From Lumbricus rubellus (taxonomy: Eukaryota > Annelida > Clitellata > Crassiclitellata > Lumbricidae), in assembly GCA_945859605.1 (NCBI GenBank), contig OX243824.1, forward strand, positions 2,318,797-2,382,796: a stretch of DNA of 64,000 nucleotides, in the 5' to 3' direction. The notes under the pieces are model-generated. The model was not told the DNA's origin and searched no databases. It worked only from the letters and a program-made list of their open reading frames with translations. The position numbers and the translations under genes were made by a program. Below, one piece after another: positions 33,585 through 41,075 of the stretch (its first letter is position 1; each line of letters begins with the position of its first letter).

Positions 33585-34184
33585 ATGAGTCGTTACCTGA
33601 AAGTAAAAGTTAATATTCCAGAAGCGCAACAAGACAAAATTAAAAGATCGCTTGAAGCGGGAACCGGCGTGAGTATCAAACTATCACACGATGATTTGAA
33701 TGGTGAACACGTTTTGGCTCTCACCCAGGGGAAAATCAACAAAATGACGGCGGCGTATCAAAAAGGAACTGGCATGACTATTAAAATGAGTAAAACGCAA
33801 TTGGAGAACAACAAGAAAGTCGAAGGTGGTTTCATAGGCGCTATACTTCCGTTTCGTGCGACAGCGAGACGGTTCCTTCTGTCTAATGTGCTGCCAAGTT
33901 TGACGATGGGGGCATTGAGCGGTCTAGGCTCCTCGGCAACTACTAAGATTGTAGATAAAATCAGTGGTTCTGGTGTAATGTATGTCAAGAGAGGTGACAT
34001 AGCGTGCAAAATAAAAGCGGCCGGTTCTGGTTTGTAATTGTCCCCGTGGCAAAAAGGCGCCTCAATAACGGCATCCGGGTTGTACATGAAAACAGGGTCG
34101 GGGTATGCGAGTGTTGGCGAAGGACTTTTGTTGGGCCCTAATTCTCCGTTTCGAAACATTCCGATTCTTGGCATGATATTATAA
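33585..34184 (+). pseudogene. Small pX-like virion protein, ochre-interrupted
   Basis: The frame from 33585 to the TAA at 34182-34184 is 199 sense codons interrupted by TAA at codon 151 (34035-34037). Downstream of that stop the frame stays open with a tail ending NIPILGMIL, a typical C-terminus for this Polinton protein, so the stop is a lesion rather than the natural end. The N-terminal part repeats a 'GTGVSIKLSHDDLNG' / 'GTGMTIKMSKTQLEN' motif. The middle has a hydrophobic Gly/Ala stretch (FLLSNVLPSLTMGALSGLGS) that could be membrane-active. It resembles small capsid or core proteins between penton and hexon genes, but the exact role is unknown. Confidence 0.65.
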
Positions 34185-34200
34185 TCTATTCTATTATAAA

Positions 34201-34599
34201 ATGTCAAGACCAATACACAAATTTGGAACTAAACCAACTAGGCCGGTAGAGGTTAGAACGCAGCCCGTTTCAGTCTTTTGGAAGATTACGAGCGGTGTTA
34301 CTCGCGCCCCAGTAAGACAACTAGGGGGTCTGCGATGGGAGATTTTCGCGCAAAATGATATCACGATACAGCCAAAGGCGGCAAATACGCTAAGGCTTGG
34401 ACTCGGTGTAGAAACGGCGGCGGGTCTTTGCCTCGTTTCCCTCAGACAGAGTATCAAGGAACGACGCTGCAGCCTACTAGACGGAGTGATTTCAGAAGAT
34501 GTGGTTGATGATATCATAGTTTCCATTCAAAACAACTCCGATTCGGCAGTAACTATAAACGAAGGAGATTCGCTATGCTGTGTAAATTATCAACGGTAA
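34201..34599 (+). CDS. dUTPase-fold protein without catalytic residues
   Basis: 132 residues. Segments line up with the trimeric dUTPase beta-barrel: GGLRWEIFAQNDITIQP (motif 1 position), LGLGVETAAGL, DGVISEDVVDDIIVSIQNN (motif 3 position) and INEGDSL-CV (the conserved I-x-x-GD near the end). The catalytic Asp/Tyr of motif 3 (ID-DY) and the Arg-Ser-Ser of motif 2 are missing, so I predict the fold without the enzyme, comparable to adenovirus E4-ORF1, which derives from dUTPase. It is 16 bp after the pX-like frame and precedes the membrane protein by 29 bp, with the ATG preceded by attataaa. No lesion seen. An unrelated jelly-roll remains possible. Confidence 0.55.
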   Translation: MSRPIHKFGTKPTRPVEVRTQPVSVFWKITSGVTRAPVRQLGGLRWEIFAQNDITIQPKAANTLRLGLGVETAAGLCLVSLRQSIKERRCSLLDGVISEDVVDDIIVSIQNNSDSAVTINEGDSLCCVNYQR

Positions 34600-34628
34600 A
34601 AAAATATATATTGCTAATAAATAAACGA

Positions 34629-35327
34629 ATGGAATACGAAGGCATCAAACTCTATCCGAACCTAACAAATATAACACCCTCTGCGCCAGAAGGTGAAATA
34701 CAAATAGCCGCAGGGTCCGCACAAACGTATCGACTTCAGAAGATTAGCGAAATCAAAAAGGAGATCGAGCAAGAACGAGACAAAAGAGCAACGTTGAGTA
34801 AAAAGTATCATAGAAGTGTGAGCGTAATCGGCGTAGTAGACAACTTCCTCATGGTGGTCACGATGGGGCTCGGAATTTCGGGAATCGGTGTATTGTCCAC
34901 CATAATTGCAGCCCCCATCGCTATTGCTATGGAAGGGACAGCGCTAGGTGCGGGGCTATTGAGTATAATTGGCAGCCGAATCTGTAAAAAGCTCGCCCTG
35001 AAGGCGGAGAAGCACGAAAAGATCAAAACGCTAGCTGACGCGAAGCTCAACACGATCAGCGACCATATTTCAAAAGCCCTCGTGGACGACAACATTTCAG
35101 ACGAGGAATATTCTCTGATTCTAAGCGAGATTGAAAAATTCAATGGTATGAAAGAAGAAATTAAAAGTAAGTCGAAAGTTGTGATAGACGCGATGGACGA
35201 GGAAATGAAACAATCACTCATCGATCGGGGAAGAGAAGAAGTCAGACAGTCCTTTCAAAGCATGTTTGAGAAAAATACCGAACCTGCTCGAAAGACGACT
35301 AACGCGAACATGTATGAAATCATGTAG
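34629..35327 (+). CDS. Two-helix membrane protein with coiled coils
   Basis: 232 residues from the ATG at 34629 (MEYEGIKLYPNLT); an upstream in-frame extension overlaps the previous gene and is not used. Residues 33-60 are a charged helix (EIKKEIEQERDKRATLSKKY). Residues 64-116 are two hydrophobic Gly/Ala-rich helices (VIGVVDNFLMVVTMGLG and TIIAAPIAIAMEGTALGAG) separated by a short turn, forming a likely membrane hairpin. The C-terminal half is helical and charged (SDEEYSLILSEIEKFNGMKEEI). It lies inside the structural gene block. Proteins of this shape recur in Polintons but have no established role; insertion in a virion or host membrane is inference. Confidence 0.6.
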   Translation: MEYEGIKLYPNLTNITPSAPEGEIQIAAGSAQTYRLQKISEIKKEIEQERDKRATLSKKYHRSVSVIGVVDNFLMVVTMGLGISGIGVLSTIIAAPIAIAMEGTALGAGLLSIIGSRICKKLALKAEKHEKIKTLADAKLNTISDHISKALVDDNISDEEYSLILSEIEKFNGMKEEIKSKSKVVIDAMDEEMKQSLIDRGREEVRQSFQSMFEKNTEPARKTTNANMYEIM

Positions 35328-35482
35328 ACCTGTAGAGTTTTGTAGACCTATGTAGACCTATGTCGCTATGTCTGAAAATACGTCTAACTTGCGTTTTTAC
35401 ACATGTCGAAAAACATGTCGAAAAACACGTCGAAAAACACGCCGTAAAACACGTCGAAAAACATTAATTTTTTTATTAAAAA
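35328..35482 (+). promoter_or_regulatory. 155-bp intergenic with two short tandem repeats
   Basis: Contains 'gtagacctat' repeated at 35340-35360 and five 12-bp units of 'acatgtcgaaaa' type at 35401-35460, followed by 'ttattaaaaa' and the ATG. It is one of the few spacers of this size in the rightward gene block, so I infer a promoter or enhancer-like repeat. Confidence 0.45.
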
Positions 35483-36382
35483 ATGTCGTTTCTAAAGATA
35501 GATGACCCGGCGAAAAGAAATTTCATAGTCGAAGAGTTTCTGAAATCCAAGAAGAATATTCAACAAAACTTTTTATCGGAGAGATTGGGGGATTCGGGGC
35601 TGCAACAAGAATTAACCAAGCTGTACAAGCCTATCGTCGATTCGCAATCCTCAATTTCTAAAGAGCAGAATGTCCTACTATCCGCCATCAAAGAAAACTC
35701 GATAGCTACATCAAACGCGCTACAGACGCTACCCGCTTCGTTGAAGGTTCAATTTCCTCAGTATCCCTCGATAGAAGCGTATAGCGACGACCCAACCGAG
35801 GATATTAGAACTTTAGAATTAGGAGATGTGGCAACCAAGTACCTTCATCAATACGCCTCCGATAGAAAAATCGTAGACACGACGTTCGGAATACGATCAA
35901 AAAATGGACAATTCTACATCGGCGACACTCCGATTTTTATTCAAGGAGACGATGTGACGGTTGGAAATAAGACGTATAGCGGAACACCGGGGCTTTGGGA
36001 GTTGTTGACGATGAAACAACCGAACATGTCGATATACGATAATAATGATAGAGACGATTACGCCGAGATTCTACTCGCGACGGGTGCTATCAGACAGCCA
36101 AAAAATCCCAACAAACCCAAAGCATCTGCGAGCGCCAAATATCGGGAAATTATCAAACCGATATGGGAAAAGAGGGTTCGTAATGCGGTGGGCAAAGGCG
36201 TCGGTGTAATCGTTATTTCCGAAGATCCAAACGTGTTAGCGAAACAGCTAGAACTACGATTTCAAAGCTTCAAAGCAGGCAATACCGGCGTGAGAAACGA
36301 GATCGTGGCGATGTGCGACGCGTTATTGAGGCAGGAAGTGCTGAGTAAAGATGCTTACAAAAATATAATGTCGGCATTATAA
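35483..36382 (+). CDS. Conserved Polinton protein with GLWELLT motif (DUF8207-like)
   Basis: 299 residues, intact. The first 85 residues are helical and polar. The middle contains TFGIRSKNGQFYIGDTPIFI and YSGTPGLWELLTMK, and then YAEILLATGAIR and KYREIIKPIWEK, the pattern of a family I know from Polinton-derived frames in invertebrate genomes (annotated as DUF8207, from memory). Biochemical role unknown. It follows the repeat-bearing spacer and is followed after 12 bp by the pVI-like gene. The conserved domain is often found alone in genomes as a Polinton relic; here it is in full context. Confidence 0.6.
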   Translation: MSFLKIDDPAKRNFIVEEFLKSKKNIQQNFLSERLGDSGLQQELTKLYKPIVDSQSSISKEQNVLLSAIKENSIATSNALQTLPASLKVQFPQYPSIEAYSDDPTEDIRTLELGDVATKYLHQYASDRKIVDTTFGIRSKNGQFYIGDTPIFIQGDDVTVGNKTYSGTPGLWELLTMKQPNMSIYDNNDRDDYAEILLATGAIRQPKNPNKPKASASAKYREIIKPIWEKRVRNAVGKGVGVIVISEDPNVLAKQLELRFQSFKAGNTGVRNEIVAMCDALLRQEVLSKDAYKNIMSAL

Positions 36383-36394
36383 AATGCAGGAAAA

Positions 36395-36856
36395 ATGCAG
36401 GTCATTAATAGAAGGAGGTATAGGAAACAATACGTAATCGGAGGATCTGGAATATTCGATACAATTTCGGGATTTTTCAAACGACTAGTAACGTCGAACG
36501 CCGCCAAACAATTAGCAACGACCGCCCTCAACACGAGTAAAGACGTGGCGAAAGAAATTGGGAGAAAGGCGATCGATGTTGGGAAAACAACCGCAATCGA
36601 CGCTGGCAAACGATTAGTGGACAAAGCAGTGGTCAAACTGTTTACGACTCCTGCACCTACTCCCACCTCCAAGAAAATTACGCCAGAAACTAGACAAATT
36701 TTAGATCGGCTGAGTAGCGTAGGTAGCGTTAGTGGCGTCGGGTCGAGTCCGAATATTAATAATCTGATGATGGGGGATGGTCTGAAGAAGAACGGCGCCA
36801 TATCGATACAAGATTTAGTACGCTCGCTAAACGGCGCCGGAATGAAGGTCGCGTAA
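36395..36856 (+). CDS. Small basic amphipathic protein (pVI/pX-like candidate)
   Basis: 153 residues. The N-terminus is basic (NRRRYRKQY) followed by GGSGIFDTISGFFKRLVTS, a predicted amphipathic helix. A repetitive helical stretch (KDVAKEIGRKAIDVGKTTAIDAGKRLV) and a Pro/Ser linker come next, then a short conserved tail (GAISIQDLVRSLNGAG). Basic, amphipathic and placed just before the major capsid gene, it is reminiscent of adenovirus pVI or core peptides; no homology is shown. A second ATG at 36384 is in another frame. Intact. Confidence 0.55.
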   Translation: MQVINRRRYRKQYVIGGSGIFDTISGFFKRLVTSNAAKQLATTALNTSKDVAKEIGRKAIDVGKTTAIDAGKRLVDKAVVKLFTTPAPTPTSKKITPETRQILDRLSSVGSVSGVGSSPNINNLMMGDGLKKNGAISIQDLVRSLNGAGMKVA

Positions 36857-37379
36857 AAAATATTATCGCGTAGTAGTAAAAATGCAATCATCTGGACCGA
36901 GATGCACAAGAGGGTATAACTCATACTCTTTGCGTAAATGTGGCCTATGCGTGAGTAGTGGGTAATTTCCGTATGCATGGCTTCTGATTAGCGAATTACG
37001 ATAGGTATAACGTTATGCGAACTCGGAGGCAGGTATAAGCCCGCTACTCCGAAGGTCAACAATAGACAGCCGACTTTGCTGGACCGCGTGAACAATAGAC
37101 GGCCGTTGAGATTTCCCAGTGGACCGTCTATAGGTCTTGATCTGTTCACCCCACGCTGGCAACGACCGCATATAAATATCTTTCACGCATGCGCGCTCAG
37201 CTCTAACCTATTGAATTGGGGGGAGAGCAAGCGTCATGCATCGTCGAGTGCAAGGAATGTGCAGATAGTTATTCCCTTCTAATTCTATCTTAATGCATAC
37301 CACTACATTCCAACGACTACGCCTGACCTAGTTACGTTTGGAGGAAGGTCTACGTCTTAGGTAGCCTATACCTTCCGTT
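36857..37379 (+). other. Anomalous 5' region of the major capsid gene
   Basis: A 523-bp non-coding stretch in an element whose structural-block genes are otherwise mostly separated by 10-155 bp. It starts with a usual gene-start context (tagtagtaaaaATG at 36882) that opens only 27 codons. A block 'tttccgtatgcat' (36966-36978) is echoed by 'ccttccgttgtgcat' at the capsid frame start. I suspect insertion of foreign DNA of about 400 bp at or near the capsid start codon; no repeat family was recognised inside. Confidence 0.4.
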
Positions 37380-38673
37380 GTGCATCTCGGTCCTGATATT
37401 CTGAGATTTACCGAACAACCATTGAGCGATGAAAGCGTCGAACGCTACGAATGGTACGAGTATGAGCCGATATCGGGGGCCAATCTAAACACCTCCAGGG
37501 AGATTAGAATAAACATCGAACTTCAAGATCTATTTTGTCATCCGGCGGAATCTTACCTGCTATTCGAGGGTAGATTGACGAAGGCGGACAACACCTTCTA
37601 CGTTAATGCCGATGAAGCAACGCTTACGAATAATGGGCTGATGCATCTTTTCAGTCAAATTTCGTATTCACTGTCGAATCAGGAAATTGAATCGTTATTT
37701 TACCCAGGTCAGGCAACGACGATGCTCGGATTACTCAAATACCCGAATGATTTTCAACTAGCTCAAGGTTTGAATCAGCTGTGGTACAAGGACAGCGGGG
37801 CGACGGCTGCTATCGCGGATAATCAAGGTTTCGCCGTTAGACAGTCGTATATAATTCAAAAACCAAAATGCCAAAGGTACTTTTAGCTTTGTTGTTCCAT
37901 TGAAGCATATTTTCGGATTTTGCGATGATTACGACAAGGTTGTTTTTGGTGTGAAACATACGCTAACTCTGGTTCGTAAAGCCGATGATGACGCAATTTT
38001 TAGACTCGCCGCTGCGGGCGCAGGGAAAGTTAGGCTGGATAAAATCTCATGGTTCATGCCGCACGTTATTCCCGCGGATATGGAGAAGATGCAATTGTAC
38101 AAAACGATCGAATCGAAAGCGTCGTTGCCAGTTGCGTACAGAGCCCGTCAATGCGATACCACCTCCGTCGCACAGTCGACTAATTTTAGCTGGAGACTTA
38201 GCGTCAAGACATTACCCGAGAAACCTAGGTACATCATCTTGGGTTTTCAAACCGACAAAAGCGGCGATCAAGAACACAATCCATCCGTTTTCAATCATTG
38301 CGATCTGAAGAACATGTTCGTGATGATGAACCAGGACCGATACCCAGTTGTCGACTATAATCTATCATTTCCGAATCAACAATTCTCGCGGGTGTACCGA
38401 GCAGCAGCCGCGTTCAGTGAAAAATTCTATGGAATGGACGAACTAATGACACAATGCAATATCACACCCTCGGACTTCAAAGATCTGTTTCCGATTATGG
38501 TGTTTGACGTGAGCAAGCAATCCGAGCGTCTGAAATCATCGGTGGTCGATATCCAGATCAAAGGTACGTTTAATACGGCGCCGCCGGCCAATACGGAAGC
38601 GTACGCAATGGTGATTTCGGACAAGTTACTGAGGTTTCAATCGGACGGCCAGAAAATGAGTGTGGTATATTGA
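37380..38673 (+). pseudogene. Major capsid protein (double jelly-roll), frameshifted
   Basis: Builds the hexon-like capsid lattice. The first part is open 37380-37886 and begins at a GTG (no ATG) with HLGPDILRF. The second part is open from about 37867 to 38673 in the next frame (+1) and ends SDGQKMSVVY. The change of frame falls in or beside the A-run at 37865-37868, so a single inserted base (or a net equivalent) breaks the gene. Conserved blocks in order include QDLFCHPAESYL, NNGLMHLFSQISYSL, KYPNDFQLAQGLNQ, KHIFGFCDDYDKVVFG, YRARQCDT and ITPSDFKDLFPIMVFDVSKQSE, which I recognise as Polinton major capsid. Total about 430 residues. The start is also compromised (see 36857-37379). Confidence 0.88.
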
Positions 38674-38704
38674 AGAAAATATTTTTCTATTATTAAAAAA
38701 GAAC

Positions 38705-39070
38705 ATGAAACTCCTGCAGCTGAAATCATTAATGAAGGAACGCGGAATAAAGTCTACTTTTATGAACAAACCCGAATTGTTGAGAATACTCGTTGAGAAG
38801 GGTATTTTACCGGAATCAGAATTGCCCGAACCGGCGAAGGAAAAAAGAGATGTATTACCCAAGTACGAATATTTGAAAACTATTAGAAATAATCCTATAC
38901 GCGTTGAAATCCTAGACAAAGACACTAACGAAGCCATCATCTACCCGTCGTTGTACAAGGCGTGCATGGCTTTGAAAATCAGTATGGCCACGCTGAAGGC
39001 TTATAATGGTAGAGTCTTGAGAAAAAGATACGAGATTACGGTGCACGATAGAATGGGCGATGAAGAGTAG
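38705..39070 (+). CDS. SAP-like plus NUMOD1-like DNA-binding protein
   Basis: 121 residues from the ATG at 38705 (MKLLQLKSLMKERG). Residues 1-40 form a SAP-like two-helix module (LKSLMKERGIKSTFMNKPELLRILVEKGIL). Residues 70-115 (VEILDKDTNEAIIYPSLYKACMALKIS-ATLK) resemble the NUMOD1 modular DNA-binding motif of homing endonucleases. It is the last rightward gene, 31 bp after the capsid, and ends 48 bp from the convergent fibre-like gene. Likely binds DNA; target and role unknown. Intact. Confidence 0.6.
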   Translation: MKLLQLKSLMKERGIKSTFMNKPELLRILVEKGILPESELPEPAKEKRDVLPKYEYLKTIRNNPIRVEILDKDTNEAIIYPSLYKACMALKISMATLKAYNGRVLRKRYEITVHDRMGDEE

Positions 39071-39118
39071 TAGAGTAGTAGTGGGGTATCAATTCAAAAC
39101 TTGATTCGGTTTTGAATT

Positions 39119-39853
39119 CTAAGGTCGTAAGTATGCTGCCGAAAAATCGCGAACTAAAATATTTACCGGATTAGGCGAAGTAATAAATATCTCGAGATAA
39201 TCGGTATTAGTTAATCGAACTAGGCTAGTGCTCGATACATATTTTTTCGACCCGGCCTTACCTCCGCCGCCGACAATCATCGTGTACACTCCCCCACTTT
39301 TGTACAAGCCAATACTTTCGTTATATTTACCACTACTGTCGCGTATTTCCAAACACGTCGTAACCATGTAACAACCGCCTTTCCGAGGAAGGAAACGGTT
39401 CGAATTGACTAGACAATTATCCGGATCGAATTTTACAGTTCCAAATGATACTTGCGTTATTGTGTTGGCGATGATAGCCTGAGCCGAGAGGGCGTAAACA
39501 CTAAACGCCGGGCCAAATGCGACCTCAGCAGTGGGTGTAGGCGCTATCGAAGCAATTCGTTCGTCTACGTATTTTTTATTCGTCAAATGATTATCGTTTG
39601 ACGGAATGCCCGCGTGATTCGTAATCAAATCTATAGCTTGTCCCCAACTTAGCGCTTCATCCATTCCCGCATCCGGATTATTCGTTATTGGCAGGCCTTT
39701 GATGCAGTTGCCATTCATATTTAGATTCCCAGTCGCCGGATTTGCGCCATCTAACCTTAGAAAAGTACTGTTTACTTGGGACAGCGTAACGCCTCCAGCA
39801 ATTACTCTCTGCGTAGATCCTGAATCTGTATGTCCAAATTTATCAACAGGCAT
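39119..39853 (-). CDS. Fibre-like protein, copy 1
   Basis: 244 residues. Residues 1-90 contain MPVDKFGHTDSGSTQR, STFLRLDGANPATGNLNMNG and NHLTNKKYVDE, a beta-prism or tail-fibre-type shaft. Residues 105-244 form a predicted C1q/TNF-like beta-sandwich head (VYALSAQAIIANTITQVSF, GGCYMVTTCLEI, YLEIFI...RDFSAAYLRP). By analogy with phage and adenovirus fibres it would attach to the host cell. It has a close paralog immediately upstream (39879-40619), with near-identical first 22 codons but a divergent head. The ATG is preceded by attatattcaaa. Intact. Confidence 0.6.
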   Translation of the reverse strand: MPVDKFGHTDSGSTQRVIAGGVTLSQVNSTFLRLDGANPATGNLNMNGNCIKGLPITNNPDAGMDEALSWGQAIDLITNHAGIPSNDNHLTNKKYVDERIASIAPTPTAEVAFGPAFSVYALSAQAIIANTITQVSFGTVKFDPDNCLVNSNRFLPRKGGCYMVTTCLEIRDSSGKYNESIGLYKSGGVYTMIVGGGGKAGSKKYVSSTSLVRLTNTDYLEIFITSPNPVNILVRDFSAAYLRP

Positions 39854-39878
39854 TTTGAATATAATAATTTTTATTAAT

Positions 39879-40619
39879 TCAGGGCCGTAAGAATACCGCT
39901 GAAAAGTCTCTACACAAAATGTTCGTAGCGATGGATGAAAAAGCGTGTATGCTGAGGTAATCGAACTCGTCTAGAAAAACTATGTTACTACCGATTGAAT
40001 GGTTTTGCGAACCTTTCGTGCTCCCTCCGCCCGCAATTTGCATGTACGACGTCCCATTTTTATACAGGTGGACGGTGCCATACGCGGTATTACTATTGTT
40101 ACAAAATTCTATGTACGCCGAAACGATATAGTACCCGGCTTTACTGGGGAAGAAAGAAGTCGTTCCGATACCCTGTTCAATACCGTGTTTTGCGGTACCA
40201 CATCTTATTACGTCAAAAGTAACTGCAGTGTGAGTTCTAGCGAGTATAGCCTGCTGAGTTGAACTGTAAGCGCTAACCGCGGGTCCTACCACCGTCGCCA
40301 CTTTCGAAGTAAGTTGTTCATCGACGTATTTCTTATTCGTCAAATGATTATTGTCGGTCGGGACGTCGTCGTGATTCTGCAGTAAATCTATTACTTGCCC
40401 CCGACTTACAGCCTCATCTATTCCCGCTTCCGGAGTATTCGCTGTATTCGTTGTAGGCAGACCTCTAATAGTATGACCACTCATATTTAGATCGCCGGTC
40501 GCGGGGTTTGCGCCATCTAGCCTTAGAAAAGTACTATTTACTTGACTTTCAGTAACTCCTCCAGCAATTACTCTCTGCGTAGATCCTGAATCTGTATGTC
40601 CAAATTTATCAACAGGCAT
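39879..40619 (-). CDS. Fibre-like protein, copy 2
   Basis: 246 residues, tandem paralog of the downstream gene. It has the same N-terminal tail (MPVDKFGHTDSGSTQRVIAG) and shaft, a small insertion (TNTANTPEAGID) near residue 60, and a head of the same predicted fold whose sequence is mostly different, ending RDFSAVFLRP. The 25-bp gap to copy 1 suggests one transcript. The first 60-70 nt of the two genes are identical, which points to gene conversion or recent duplication of the tail while the heads diverged. Intact. Receptor binding is inference from architecture. Confidence 0.6.
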   Translation of the reverse strand: MPVDKFGHTDSGSTQRVIAGGVTESQVNSTFLRLDGANPATGDLNMSGHTIRGLPTTNTANTPEAGIDEAVSRGQVIDLLQNHDDVPTDNNHLTNKKYVDEQLTSKVATVVGPAVSAYSSTQQAILARTHTAVTFDVIRCGTAKHGIEQGIGTTSFFPSKAGYYIVSAYIEFCNNSNTAYGTVHLYKNGTSYMQIAGGGSTKGSQNHSIGSNIVFLDEFDYLSIHAFSSIATNILCRDFSAVFLRP

Positions 40620-40640
40620 TTTTTACATCTGAATATAATT

Positions 40641-41075
40641 TTAATGCAGGCTGTTTATAACTTCCTGAAAACTCACTCCATCTTTACATGTTTTTTTCAA
40701 GACGTACAGGCATAAATGACCGCAAAACACTTCGTTGTCGGGCTGAATACGTTCGCTATTGTAGTACACGGGACTCTGTAAATACTTTACCAGTTCTGTA
40801 GGAGGGGACAGGCCATAGCTGTCGAAATATATTTTATCCTTGTCGTTTTTCAAAAAAGCGACCCAGTGCGAGCCGGTTCCATTAGAATCGTCTAGATTCA
40901 ATATCCCGCATTCAGTCCGTCTAGGTTTCTTCGGCAGCTCGTCTCGTAAGAATACTCCGCCGAAATTAGGGATATTGAGCTTTTTCACGGCATCTAGTAG
41001 TTCAAAATTCGTCAACGGATGATTCGGGAGGACTACGCCTTCGACATTTATATTTTTTACAGTTGCATGACTCAT
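40641..41075 (-). CDS. Adenain-like cysteine protease
   Basis: 144 residues. Maturation protease of the Ulp1/adenain (C5/C48) fold that processes capsid precursors. Catalytic set visible: His70 (GSHWVAF), Asp85 (YFDSYG), Gln111 and Cys118 (VFCGHLC), with the Gln-Cys distance of 7 as in adenain. Length is short but complete for the viral branch. Its ATG overlaps the polymerase stop codon (ATGA), and the fibre-like gene follows after 21 bp, so polymerase, protease and fibres probably share a transcript. Intact. Confidence 0.9.
   Translation of the reverse strand: MSHATVKNINVEGVVLPNHPLTNFELLDAVKKLNIPNFGGVFLRDELPKKPRRTECGILNLDDSNGTGSHWVAFLKNDKDKIYFDSYGLSPPTELVKYLQSPVYYNSERIQPDNEVFCGHLCLYVLKKTCKDGVSFQEVINSLH
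41072..41075 (-). promoter_or_regulatory. ATGA stop/start overlap (polymerase-protease)
   Basis: On the minus strand the polymerase ends gta aaa tga and the protease starts atg agt within aaATGAgt. Such overlaps permit termination-reinitiation, known from several animal viruses. Confidence 0.7.

Noticed and set aside
37860..37900. Intron explaining the major capsid frame change
   Set aside because: The two frames overlap with protein-like sequence right up to the junction; no GT-AG pair fits and a 1-nt length change suffices.
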